Positions 22,814 through 33,069 of a stretch of DNA of 64,000 nt are shown piece by piece. The notes under the pieces were generated by a model, which had not been told where the DNA came from, searched no databases, and saw nothing but the letters and a program-made list of their open reading frames with translations. Position 1 is the stretch's first letter, and each line of letters opens with the position of its first letter. Source of the DNA: Perkinsus olseni (Eukaryota; Perkinsozoa; Perkinsida; Perkinsidae); NCBI GenBank assembly GCA_013115135.1, contig JABANP010000022.1:1-64000 (forward strand), read 5' to 3'. The position numbers and the translations under genes were made by a program.

Positions 22814-22956
22814 GTTGAGCTCTGCGAAGCAGAAGTGATGTTTAAACGAGCCAAGCGGCAAGTGAGACAAAACACACAATAGGAGAAGACAGCGCTCTGT
22901 GCAATTGAGTGATGCATTGAGCTACTCAGCGGTAGCTAGTGCCAGTTCCTTCCAAC
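22814..22956. repeat. Left terminal inverted repeat
   Basis: Inverted match to 24456-24598, about 139 of 143 positions by eye; mismatches cluster near the middle (CAATAGG against CCATGAG). Confidence 0.95.
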
Positions 22957-22996
22957 TGAGTTGACTTGATACAGTTATCACCATTGGTATATCCAA

Positions 22997-24476
22997 TTGC
23001 TTGTGCGGGACACTGTTCGAAAGTTCGATTTGATCCATGAATTGTCATCCCTAGCAACCAAGAAGGATAGTGAAATCTTCCTCCTGGCTGCAAATGAACT
23101 CGCTGGCTCGTTGACTCAATTGTATTATAAAGAAGTCCCAGATGCCAGAGTAGAGTTCCGATGCAGATCTGCTCCCACCACTCTCAAACCGGAGGCGTTC
23201 GATCTGTTCATGTACCTCTTTTCTATAGACGGATCGGAGAGGTCCGCAATAGGTGAAATGCTCACCAACGGAAGCCCGCTGGGAATATTGAATCCCATCC
23301 CCTATTCACAGTATTGGCCCACCGCTTCCAAAGAGAAGGTTGACAATAATGTGAGGGCAGTATTCAACAACTACTCTAGTGTACGCTGTGAGTCGATAGC
23401 CACTGAGAAGATCCTCCAAGAGGTGGACGAGGGTAGGATGAAGCTGCAGAGTTGCAGCGAAATTGCATCCAGAATCTTTGCGCCTATGGCAATGGCGGTA
23501 AAGGGAAATGCGCCTTCCAATGAGGCTGACAGATGCCCAGAGCACTGTAGATTGATAGAAGACTACAGGAGAAGCCTCCTGAATAAGAGAATTCACCTCA
23601 ACCAAACCACAAGTTTGCCAAAACTAAGAGATGTAGTACATCTGATGTACTGTCCATAGCATCCCGGTTGGTTGGTAGTGATCACACTATCCAGGCCGTT
23701 GGCTTGGGATCCAGGCCAACGGCCCTGGATATAGCTGGTGCCTTCCGACATATCCCAGTGGCTCCTCAGGAAGCTCACCTTTTGAATGTCAAGACCTCCA
23801 AAGTGGCGGCACAGCATCTTGTCCTGCCGTTCGGACTGAAATGCAATCCATTTCCCTTTCAAAGGGAAATTGCTAGACCAAGTGGAATGGCATCTAGGCT
23901 GATAAGAACAACCATCACTCTTATGTTTTCCGAGCTACTAGCACTAATGCTATTGTATGTGGATGACCTGCTACATCTGTTCGCTGCCCAGGCACCGAAC
24001 CAGTCCGGTGAGCCTGAGGCCGCACTACTATTACTGTGGTTGACCTATGGCTTCAAGTTTCAACTTCATAAACTCTCCCTCTATGATAACCCCATAAAGT
24101 TCATTGGCTTCATGCTTCATCTAAATGATCCCAATTTGGTTATCTCACCAGCTTTGGGATTCCCAAAGCTGGTGAGATAACCATGAAGGTACCCGACGAC
24201 AAAACTCAGAAGGCGATTGAAGACCTTAGAAGTCTGAGGCAGCAATCGCGAGTCAACTTGAATACCGTCGAAAAGACGTGTGGTAAATTGATGTGGATGT
24301 GCAATTTGCTGCCACATCTTAAGTTCCACCTGGCTCCGTTTTATGGTCCGATCGCATACATGAAGCGGCATGGCCTCCGTTCAATGGATCCGGGGCATGA
24401 GATAAAGCAGACCATCAACTTATGGCTACGCATATTGACTGACCACCGCTTGGTGGTTGGAAGGAACTGGCACTAG
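22997..24476 (+). pseudogene. Reverse transcriptase, frameshifted (DIRS/Ty3-like palm)
   Basis: Three consecutive frames read as one protein: 22997-23659, 23668-24180 and 24183-24476. Frame 1 ends with the fingers region (RLIEDYRRSLLNKRI). Frame 2 holds motif A (ALDIAGAFRHIPV), motif B (LVLPFGLKCNPFPFQR) and the catalytic motif C (LLYVDDLLHLF), plus the following FIGFMLHL block. Frame 3 holds the connection-like CGKLMWMCNLLPHLKF and ends inside the right inverted repeat. Frame changes lie at about 23650 and at the palindrome 24138-24182. The YVDD active site is intact but the protein is not. No RNase H or integrase is seen. Confidence 0.8.
24138..24182. repeat. Perfect 45-nt palindrome (22-nt arms, 1-nt spacer)
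   Basis: The arm GGTTATCTCACCAGCTTTGG(GA) is followed by its exact reverse complement with a single T between. It sits in the reverse-transcriptase frame and causes the stop at 24180. It looks like an inverted duplication of about 22 bases. Confidence 0.95.
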
Positions 24477-24598
24477 CTACCGCTGAGTAGCTCAATGCAT
24501 CACCCAATTGCACAGAGCGCTGTCTTCTCTCATGGTGTGTTTTGTCTCACTTGCCGCTTGGCTCGTTTAAACATCACTTCTGCTTCGCAGAGCTCAAC
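24456..24598. repeat. Right terminal inverted repeat
   Basis: Partner of 22814-22956. It includes the last seven codons and the stop of the reverse-transcriptase frame, so the element's repeat overlaps coding sequence on this side. Confidence 0.95.
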
Positions 24599-25282
24599 AA
24601 CGTCTTCTATATGAGAAGACAAGCTCATTCTTCTTCAAATAGTGAAATATTCTGCAGCCTGCAGACTGCAGGAGTTGTCAAATTGAAGGGAGCGCGCGAA
24701 GCTGCGCGCATCCTCGTTGTTCATTGCGTGCCTCATCGTGAAATTTTCATAGCTTAGTTTTTGCCTCAATATGATCAACGCCAATAGCGTCGGCCTTCTA
24801 AGACACAACATTCGCTGAGGGTAACATGCGATATGGTATATGCTGTAATTCATAGAGCAGCTCCGGCACCTCGCACGTGGCAGCGCTCCTCCAATTCGAA
24901 TCATTGAAGTATGGTTCTCGTTGACAAGAAACGACAGCTTTAGAGCTCTGAGAGCTCAGCTTTCCCGTGTTCCATGAGCTCAGAGTATATGTCCAAGATG
25001 CAGGAAGGAGGTCGCAGTAGCAGAATGATTTAGATATCGAAGTTGGATCAAAATGTATTTAAATAGAATGGCACGTGTTAAATCGCATTTGCTCATAAAT
25101 TTAATTTGGGTGACAAGAACGAATTTGGTTTGACAATTCTTTAATTCCTATGACACTCGCTAAATTGCTATCAAAATGGTTTAAATCACACGAAAAAACA
25201 TTTCAATTGGTCGGGAAAAGGTGTAGTAGCCTTGGCTGTGGCTCGGGTGTGTACACAATAGGCCTGATCATCAGGCCCTGAT
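24599..25282. other. AT-rich spacer, no gene seen
   Basis: Base composition shifts to AT-rich at about 25010-25200, with runs such as TTTAAATAGAAT and AAATTTAATTTGG, unlike the rest of the window. No ORF or RNA gene is credible. It could be old transposon sequence or a matrix/origin-like region; nothing supports a choice. Confidence 0.5.
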
Positions 25283-25430
25283 GCGCTTCGCTCCGCTGTG
25301 CTCGACACAAGACACTTCCACCATGAAATACAGGGCTTAGAACAACACATTTATCGATACTCAAAGATTACTTGCCATAGTGACAAGAATAACACTTCTT
25401 CTATAACAACCCGATACACCCGAATGGCAT
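25283..25430. repeat. Left arm of an imperfect inverted repeat pair
   Basis: Its reverse complement matches 27383-27520 at two blocks: TGCCATTCGGGTGTATC at one end and CGAGCACAGCGGAGCGAAGC at the other, with diverged sequence between. The pair brackets cassette B with its secreted gene. Confidence 0.65.
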
Positions 25431-25439
25431 AAAAAGGTC

Positions 25440-27382
25440 TGTTTGGGTTTGAGGCCCTCAGGCTAGCGGATAATCCACTGCGGATTGCTCTCACCTTCCA
25501 CGATCATCCTCATGTCTTTAATCGCAGATCTGGTCGGTTCCTGTTTCCACCTTCACGCTATATCGTAGGGGAGCTAAGCTAACGCTGGTGCGCTCAGAAT
25601 GACTTAGACTGAATACACAGTATGCCTAACTGCAACCTGTAACGAAGCTTGCGGCGCGTGCACGATCAGGGCAGGAGGCACGTCACGGCGGCCGTGCCGG
25701 ATCTAAAATTTGTCCTTCCGTGCTGATCTTCGGAGAAGCCGCTCCAACTTCGACGAGGAAAACCTTCGCCATCCGAAGCTTTAATCCTTCCTCGCCGGAA
25801 ATGAGGTATCGAATGTGGTAGGTTGCGGAGAAGGCTTGTTGACAGAGGGGCGCCGCGCACGCATGAGGACGGTAAGCTAGCTGACCCAGCGGAGCTGCGG
25901 CAGCGCATGAGACATGAACTAGGTTGTTCTTCCCTCCCACTTGAAGGAAGCACATGCGTTACACCACTCTACCTTGCTGTCTAGCTGCTGTAGCCAAGAT
26001 CGGTCTAGGACTGTCGGCATGCCCTGCCGGAGATGCTCAGTGCCAAGCTGAGGACCCCTCCTCTTATTGCAAGTTCTATATGGGTGATCGTGTCTGTCAG
26101 GGGAGTAATACGCCTTGCTATTGTACGACCACTCCACCACCGACACCCACGCCTAGTGGTGGACCATGCCCTGACGGTGATGCTTACTGCCGCCAGCAGA
26201 CTGGGGATACGGGTTCTTATTGCAAGGCTGCCTATCAGAGTGGACCCGGTGGGGGCGTCTGCCAAGGGTTCGATGTGCCCTGTACGTGCTCTGTGCCCGC
26301 GCCTACCGTCGGGCCCGCGTCTACCGTCCAGCCTGCTCCCACTATCGGGCCCGCGTCTACCGTCCAGCCTGCTCCCACTATCGGGCCCGCGTCTACCGTC
26401 CAGCCTGCTCCCACTATCGGACCTGCGTCTACCGAGCAGCCTGCTCCCACTATCGGGCCCGCGTCTACCGAGCAGCCTGCTCCCACTATCGGACCTGCGT
26501 CTAGCGTCCAGCCTCCTCTCACCATGTGACTTCCCCTGGATCGTCGACCTCCTGCTAGTATGGTGATGATGATAGAGGCAGGCCTTTTTTGTTCGCGGCT
26601 CCGCTCCCCACTACGAGGCCACTTTCACTACCAGTTCCAGGCAGGCTATCACGGATAGACTCCCTGTACGACTATTCGCGGCTTTTCATTCATTGGTCTG
26701 CGTTATACTTCTTTCAATTTCTCGTCTATTAGTGTGCGTGATGTTGTTCGCCATTAAACATTCGTTGGTTCGAGTATCTTTATGATTGTTCTACACACGA
26801 GGACTCTCATCTGGACTTGCGTACCACTACTTGTTACCATTTTCCATAGGTTCTATTACGTCGCTCATCGTGCGAAGGCTAGCGTTGTTTGTCTGGCGCT
26901 GGTCTAAGTCACTTTGTAGGCTGAAAATCGTATCATAGCGGAAGGCCAATGATGCGTAACGCTGGCGTTATTTGGGGAAAATCGTTGCCACAAATTGTCA
27001 TCCACAGGAAATCGTATGCCACATCGTCAAGAAGTTCGAGATTTTGGTTTCAATACCCTATGTCGCGTTGACCGTCACAATCACAACGGTAACAAGTACT
27101 GACACGAATACTACTATCATTCCACTAGGACGTCGCACTTTGAGATGCATTACTGTCTCATACACCTCTGTTACGAAATATATGGGGTAAAGAGCAATCG
27201 AGCTAGGAACGTGAATCGTGTGAAATGAGAAGGCGAGGAGCTTCATCTCGTATGCAGGACGCTACAATCGCATGCTCGACGATCAAATTGCGACGCGTGT
27301 GCCTTCGGGAGGCCTGTGGTGATATTGCGGTAAGACTTCTCGACCTACTATCGCGGTACGCACCTCGTACATCCTTGTTGTG
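25440..27382 (+). repeat. Segmental repeat cassette, copy B
   Basis: Carries the secreted gene at 25954. Its 5' part parallels 19960-20460 and its 3' part (26700-27190) parallels 20930-21430, in the same order and strand. Confidence 0.75.
25954..26529 (+). CDS. Secreted Cys-rich protein with Pro/Ser/Thr repeat, copy B
   Basis: 191 codons, intronless, ATG at 25954. A hydrophobic N-terminus (MRYTTLPCCLAAVAKIGLGLSA) is a plausible signal peptide with cleavage before CPAGDAQC. Two related six-cysteine modules follow, at about residues 23-55 and 71-110. Their shared pattern is CPxGDAxC, SYCK, VCQG, PCxC, separated by a TPPPTPTPSGG linker. The C-terminus is six 12-residue units (GPASTVQPAPTI). I do not recognise the module; its form suggests a small disulphide-bonded extracellular domain on a mucin-like stalk. 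There is no GPI signal or membrane segment. The paralogue at 28021 is almost identical over the Cys modules. Confidence 0.8.
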   Translation: MRYTTLPCCLAAVAKIGLGLSACPAGDAQCQAEDPSSYCKFYMGDRVCQGSNTPCYCTTTPPPTPTPSGGPCPDGDAYCRQQTGDTGSYCKAAYQSGPGGGVCQGFDVPCTCSVPAPTVGPASTVQPAPTIGPASTVQPAPTIGPASTVQPAPTIGPASTEQPAPTIGPASTEQPAPTIGPASSVQPPLTM

Positions 27383-27500
27383 CCATTCGGGTGTATCAGG
27401 TGACATAGGACTCAACACACAGGAAGAGACGTACTAAATCATCTAAAGCCATCTAAATCCATGGAGGAAGTGTCTCGTCTCGAGCACAGCGGAGCGAAGC
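26530..27500. other. Cassette B 3' flank, no gene seen
   Basis: Non-coding, homologous to 20801-21430 and, weakly, to 28760-28990. It contains the right arm of the inverted repeat. Confidence 0.6.
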
Positions 27501-27520
27501 GCATCAATCCTGATGGCGAA
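27383..27520. repeat. Right arm of an imperfect inverted repeat pair
   Basis: Inverted relative to 25283-25430; see that entry for the shared blocks. Confidence 0.65.
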
Positions 27521-28020
27521 CACAAGTGCCGGTGACTTGGCGCCAGTCGTCACATCGTCGATGATACTCGTGTGACATCATAGTATGATGATCATACCTA
27601 TTAGTCCAGAAAGGCAGAGAATCATTCCGCTGAAGATCAGAAAACTCTACCGTGCATATCAATAGATGAAGGCGGCATATCATTTGCTCAAGCAGTTTCG
27701 ACGAGATCAATGATCGGAGACAGGGGTCTGGCGTCACCCGGGGGGCGCCATGCCGTGTCTACAATTTGTATACCTTTCCTGGGCCCGGACTGGAGGACGG
27801 GACTCTTAGCATGCGGCAAAGCTGCTCCAACTTCAACGGTGGAGGCCTTCCCTACCGAAACCTTCGAGCGTTCCTTTGCCGGCGTGGAGTAGAAGGCTCA
27901 ATCCGAGAGTCTCCGGCGAAGACGCCTCTGGGAGAGGGCGCTGCGTACGCATGAACGCGGCACGCTAGCCGAGATATTACTCGCACTAGGTTGTTCTTCC
28001 CTCCCACTTGAAGGAAGCAC

Positions 28021-28485
28021 ATGCGTTACACCACTCTACCTTTCTGCCTGGCTGCTGTAGCCAAGATCGGTCTAGGACTGTCGGCATGCCCTGCCGGAGA
28101 TGCTCAGTGCCGAGCTGAGGACCCCTCCTCTTATTGCAAGTTCTATATGGGTGATCGTGTCTGTCAGGGGAGTAATACGCCTTGCTATTGTACGACCACT
28201 CCACCACCGACACCCACGCCTAGTGGTGGACCATGCCCTGACGGTGATGCTTACTGCCGCCAGCAGACTGGGGATACGGGTTCTTATTGCAAGGCCTATC
28301 AGCGTGGACCCGGTGGGAGCGTCTGCCAAGGGTTTGATGTGCCCTGTACATGCCCTATGCCCGCGCCTACCATAGAGCCTGCGTCTACCTTCCAGCCTCC
28401 CTACACCATCGGGCCTGCGTCTACCGATCAGCCTGCTCCCACTATCGGGCCTGCGTCTACCGACCAGCCTCCTTATACTATGTGA
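28021..28485 (+). CDS. Secreted Cys-rich protein with Pro/Ser/Thr repeat, copy C
   Basis: 154 codons, ATG at 28021. It has the same layout as the gene at 25954: putative signal peptide, two six-cysteine modules with CPxGDAxC...SYCK...VCQG...PCxC, and a repeat tail of only three units (ending STDQPPYTM). The N-terminal 100 codons are nearly identical to copy B, while the tails differ in unit number and sequence. Repeat number is therefore the main difference within the family (8, 6 and 3). An extracellular role is inferred from the signal peptide and cysteine pattern only. Confidence 0.8.
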   Translation: MRYTTLPFCLAAVAKIGLGLSACPAGDAQCRAEDPSSYCKFYMGDRVCQGSNTPCYCTTTPPPTPTPSGGPCPDGDAYCRQQTGDTGSYCKAYQRGPGGSVCQGFDVPCTCPMPAPTIEPASTFQPPYTIGPASTDQPAPTIGPASTDQPPYTM

Positions 28486-28549
28486 CTTGCCCTGGATCGT
28501 TGACCTGTTAGTATTTCTTCTACTCTGTTGGTGCAGGGCACGGGCCTCT

Positions 28550-28765
28550 ATTTTCATGGTCTGGTCACCACTATAGACCGTCTTTTTACCGGTCCCCGTG
28601 CCGCTATTCGCGATCATTTGCTTTTCGGTCTCGGTAAATATTACATAACTATTCGTCTATTGGTCTATTGGTCCACCACACGCAATTATTTATTCACTGG
28701 TCCGCGTTCCACTACGCAGTTATTTTTTTATTGGCTCGCGTACCACTATACGCTATCATTTTTCA
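28550..28765 (+). repeat. Degenerate tandem repeat of about 33 bp
   Basis: Recurring TATT(C/T)A(T/C)TGGTC(C/T)GCGT(A/T)CCACTA-like units with substitutions, also hinted at in 20940-21090 and 26690-26790. Non-coding. Confidence 0.5.
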
Positions 28766-30185
28766 GAGGAGTCACTAGGTAGTCCAAGAAGTGTATCATG
28801 GCAGGATCCCCATGATGCCTCAGCCATCACTTTATTTGAAGAAAGAGTTGTAATCGATAGAATATAGTAGAAGGGGTTCGATATTTCGGTTTCGAAAGCC
28901 ATGTTGCGTTTGTTGGCACAATTACAGCGGTGATAAGGACTTATACGTACTCCCAAACCTTGAAAGCCATTACAGACAATATACGAAAAGTGCGAAAAAA
29001 CCAAGGCCTCGATCCGAGAACGACCGCGATTGAGTGACTGAGATCCGTTGACCGGGATCCGAATGCCGCACTCGAATGAGTTCAATGGTACCACTACAGT
29101 ATAAACGCAAAACTCCTACTAGGTTGCACTCATTGATCTATACATTCTCAGGACCATGCAAGTGTTATAGTGAAGGCCCTCAGTGTGACCCATGAATGCA
29201 GAATCCATCAGTGCAAGCCGTGGCTCCTGTTTAGGAAGGGGAGCTGCGTCGCTACCTACTCACAGGAGCCTTGGCTGGAAACTCAAAGGAAATCTGTACA
29301 TGATAATGATAGTGCAAAGGGCATGCCTTCCTTGAGGGCTGCTGATGTGCTGTATTGGCCACAATCAGGGCCGGTAGTTTCTCAACGGCTAAGTAGGCAG
29401 GTAATGTGATATGCTCGTGTACCTGCGACGAACTCTAGCTGAACTATACGCTGATAACCAGGATAGTTCAACCAGCAGTCCCTACATGTCGCGGGCGACC
29501 GGCAGGAGCCACTATCCTAGGCCGCTTGTCATGTCTGACACTATGGGATAACGGCGGTGCGACTACCCCAACCTGTCCCACTTGCGACGCTCGACCCTCC
29601 GCTTTCCTGTGGGTTTGGCTAGCTCTCGTTCCGTACAGTCCACTAAGCTTGGACCTCGCCGTCGGGTTATGCTGAAAGAACCGCCACTTGAGCATAGAGA
29701 TCATCGTGCGTGTGGAGTTTCGACGCCTTGCTTCACAGGATGCAGCGGATTTCTGTCACCACTTGGTAAGATTGGGAGAGTCTAGTACCTAGTCTGTCGA
29801 TTCCTCCGAACTCTTGTCGTATACTCGTCCGGAAACCACGGTGGCGGAGCGAAGCTGTCGTCGAAAAAACGTTTGACGCGAGACAGTGATGGCAGAGATG
29901 TGCCTGGCTGTGGGATTGGCAATGACAAAACGACGCATCGCGTACTTCTGTCCATGTGCGGGTCGTCACCAATGTGGCCCTTCATGAGACGAGGTCTGAG
30001 TTCATCATTCTAGCGGACATCACTAGAAGGGTGATCTACTCTGACGACGTTCGAGGTTATGCAGCTGGTCGTGCTTTCCCACGAACTCATAGATCAGTCA
30101 ACGCGAGTCGGGCACCCTCATCGAAACAACCAATGAAGCAGTAGACGATGTCACACCATCGGAAGAGTTATGGTATCGGTCTCAA
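28766..30185. other. Intergenic, no gene supported
   Basis: 28880-28990 is a diverged third copy of the cassette 3' flank (compare 27040-27160 and 21295-21420). The rest, including ORFs at 29170 and 29582-30144, shows no motif, paralogue or convincing splice pattern. Confidence 0.5.
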
Positions 30186-31666
30186 TCACTGTCTGGCGGC
30201 ACCAGCTACCTCCGGATTGTATGCAGGCGGAGCCGTTGGCTGTGGGAAAGCAGGTGCCTGCTGGGTCATCGGGGCGGCCTGAAGAAGAGTCAGAAGGAGC
30301 CTTCAAACTAACGGGCTTCCCCGCCGGGAAACACTGATGCTCGTGGCACTCCGTTGGCAGTCGTGACCGAACTGCAACAACGCTGGTACTCACCTGGGTC
30401 TGAGGATGCAATCCATTTTGGTACATCGGGGCGGCTCCTCCTTGGTTAACAACGTATCGAGTTGGTTGATAGCCCGCGGGCGCTGCGGTCTGCTGATAGA
30501 TCACCTGCCCCGTAGGAGCCGTCACCTGTGTTGGATAGGCCTGAGCAATGAGAGCTCGAGGCACCCTCAGCAAGAGCACGGAGTGGTGCTCACCACGTTG
30601 GACTGCTGCTGCGGCTGAGGACCCTTGCCGTCATCATAAGTATCTTCGATCACCTGAAGAGCGAAAATTTCGAACCAGCACCGGTATCCCGACGGCCCTC
30701 CCTACGGTGACTGTGGTGCCCTCGTCCGCTAAGAATGGCCGCTGATAACCGTTGGAATTCGAATATACCACTGAGTCGCTGGTGGTAGTCTGCGGAACCG
30801 ATACCACATCACAGCCGAATCGCAGCACTCACCTGTGAGTTGGCCGCTGCACAGCAGCAACAAATGATGGCAATGATAACGGCTACCTGAGAAGCGGCAC
30901 TGAACACCCTCTGGGCTGGAGAGGGTACTCACAGCGATGAGCGACATTATGAAAATCGGTACCCAGGAGACACCACTGTGAGTGTAGACGACCGTGCTGG
31001 AATGATACGGATCGTCAACCTGAAAGTACGAGATGAGCATAGCAGCGCAAAGCGACGACGGTTGTTACTATGACTGGTGCTGGGGCGACAGGAGCTGGAA
31101 TAACCATCGGCATGGGGACAACTGCCGGCACAACCCCAGGGTGGACCTGAGCAACTCCTCACAGCGGCAAGCAGGTTTAACTGCTCACATAGGGAGATCG
31201 ATGGTGAATGATCGTAGTCCGTCGTACAACGCGATACCTGAGGAGTATAATCTAGTGGAAGGCTCGTTGGCCTTGCCTCAGCCCACCCGTCGCTCTCTCC
31301 TGCAAGCTTGGCTGCTTGCTCGTCCAAACGTTCACAGTCGGTACCGTAAAAACCATCGTAACACCGACAAGTGAACGCAGCTTCCGAGACGTCGTGTTCA
31401 GAGCTCTCGGCCGAGACTGAGGACGAGCTAGTTGCGACCATTCTCGAGTACGAATTCGCCCACTACCTGCTGCCCTCACGCGCTGTCCATTACCGCTACA
31501 CTGCTGCGGGACCGGAAGGGAAGGCGTCTGAAACACGGCACCCATGAGGCATCCCTCCTGCGGTACACAGATTGGCTTAGCCTACACACTCAGCGCCCGC
31601 ACCTTGGGGATGGGAGAGCAGTAGAAGGACCGCCAGCACACGGGCAGAGCAGTGGAAAAAATGCAT
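30186..31666 (-). CDS. Single-pass membrane protein with EGF-like module and PPxY cytoplasmic tail
   Basis: A multi-exon gene. The ATG at 31666 gives a signal peptide (MHFFHCSARVLAVLLLLSHP). An EGF-like module follows: CSGNG, then after an intron FTCRCYDGFYGTDCER, with the usual CxCxxGxxGxxC spacing. Next come a charged helix, a Pro/Val-rich segment (VPMPMVIPAPVAPAPV), and a membrane span WVPIFIMSLIAV that runs through a splice junction into VIIAIICCCC. The four-Cys cluster at the inner face is a likely palmitoylation site (inference). The tail is Gln/Pro/Tyr rich and ends PPAYNPEVAGAARQ, stop complement at 30186-30188; PPAY fits a WW-domain ligand. Joining the signal exon to the next in phase needs a 28-nt intron (GTAGGC...CCGCAG). 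It looks like a receptor or adhesin; the ligand is unknown. Confidence 0.6.
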
Positions 31667-31853
31667 AAATGTTTACACTGGGAACTTGCTAGAATAATTA
31701 TCGCTTCATAGCATCTGATCTGGTCATAGGTAGCCTCCCACCCTCTGCCCAACTTCACTTCGAGAGAGAACTCAATACGAGAGAACAAGCTGAGAGACTG
31801 CAATTTTGCTAAGGTGACCAACGACGGGCCGGTCAAAATGAATATTGCTGTTA

Positions 31854-33069
31854 TTAAACTCTTTGTGCCGGGGACTCCTCCATATCGAAGGTAACATGCT
31901 GAGTGCTCTCCTCTGTCTCGTGGTGTAAAAAGTGGATCACTATGTACCCGATTCCGACACAGCAGAGATACCTGGAAAATTAAAATAAGTACGACGGAGC
32001 GATGCGCAAAAGCTGTGGCTATCTTACAGGCCGACAAATCCGAGCCAGAAAGTCCACGAGGAGATCCACAGCGTGCCCATAAAAACCTGAAGCACGAGGC
32101 TCATCCCGCTGGACATGTACAGCCGTGGCCCCGCAGAATGGACTGTTGATGCATTGCAGCACCAGTGATGCACTCAGTGCTGTCAATACACCATAAACGA
32201 GGTGAAAATGTCACCGTGACATCTGCGGGAATGCTCATGAGCCTTGCTTACCGGGAAAATCCCCCGACCCAAGTTGTTCTTTAAAAATCCGAACTGCTCG
32301 TAAATGATATTCTGTAGCTTCTGAACCTGCAAAAGGACCGTATGATGACAGCGAATCGGAGAGCAAGAATTACCCCCGGCCATGAGGTGTTAGACTCCGC
32401 TACAGCCAGCACGAAGGCAAATATTATCATATACCTGTGTGAGGAACCAATACCACTCCTTACCCAAATCAGAACACCTTACGCATTCATAACATAAAGA
32501 GCTGGTGATGCAATATTGAACACATTGAGGAAGGATACTATCGATATCGCCAATACTGCTAGGGATCCCACGAAGGAGAATATCTGCCGAAATCGCGTGG
32601 ACTCCAATCCATCATGCTTTCAGAACTCACCTTCAACCGCAGCGGGTTGTGGACAACGTAGTTCCCAACACCGCGAGCGCCGCTGAGCTGAGGGAGACAA
32701 AACCAATTCAACGGCAGCATGCAAATCTCGACGCCAGATATCATTCAGCGGCAACTCAGCCATCCCCTTCACCGAGATACGACAGCGACTCTCAACCGTC
32801 GGAGCGTACCGGCGCAGTGCGCAATTACATGCGCGGGGAAGAGAAGAAAAACGCTTTCGCACGACTTTCGGCGTTACCACAGTTGTGCCAGCACTGGTTA
32901 GGACATTCCGGGCCACGCCAGCCTGGAAGCTGTCCTTCAGAGAGCTACTCTTTCCTATAGGAGCGCTGCGTGGGTCCGGGGACTGCTGTTGTGAACCTGA
33001 CAAAGTTGCTCCACTGCTGCTCCTGCCAGTTGGCTGATTACCGCCATCGAAAGGATCGTTCGTTGACAT
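31854..33069 (-). CDS. COPI-associated protein family (TVP15-like), multi-pass Golgi membrane protein
   Basis: Probable start at 33069 (MSTNDPFDGGNQP). The N-terminus is a hydrophilic Ser/Gln-rich segment, followed by spliced exons encoding membrane spans. Successive exons read FVGSLAVLAISIVSFLNVFN, then YMIIFAFVLAVAESNTSWP, then a cytosolic segment QFGFLKNNLGRGIF. The last are WISSWTFWLGFVGL and YLCCVGIGYIVIHF, before an acidic tail ending at the TAA complemented at 31854-31856. The order of spans and the FGFLxxxxGRGxF signature match the COPI-associated family (Pfam PF08507), membrane proteins of the Golgi. Most introns are 45-60 nt GT-AG. The exon right after GRGIF (about 32110-32200) cannot be joined in phase as given, so one boundary or base there is wrong. 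Confidence 0.6.

Larger units (their letters stand above)
22814..24598 (+). mobile_element. Reverse-transcriptase element with 143-bp terminal inverted repeats
   Basis: The left end (22814-22956) and the right end (24456-24598) are inverted copies, equal in length and different at only about four positions. Between them is reverse-transcriptase coding sequence in three frames. Long inverted termini with a reverse transcriptase resemble DIRS-type elements, which carry inverted or split repeats and a tyrosine recombinase. No recombinase, integrase or protease is visible in the 1.5-kb interior, so this copy is non-autonomous, internally deleted, or of another class. The near-identity of the ends argues for recent activity. 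I see no clear target-site duplication, as DIRS-type insertion would predict. Outermost bases are GTTGAGCTC...GAGCTCAAC. Confidence 0.85.
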
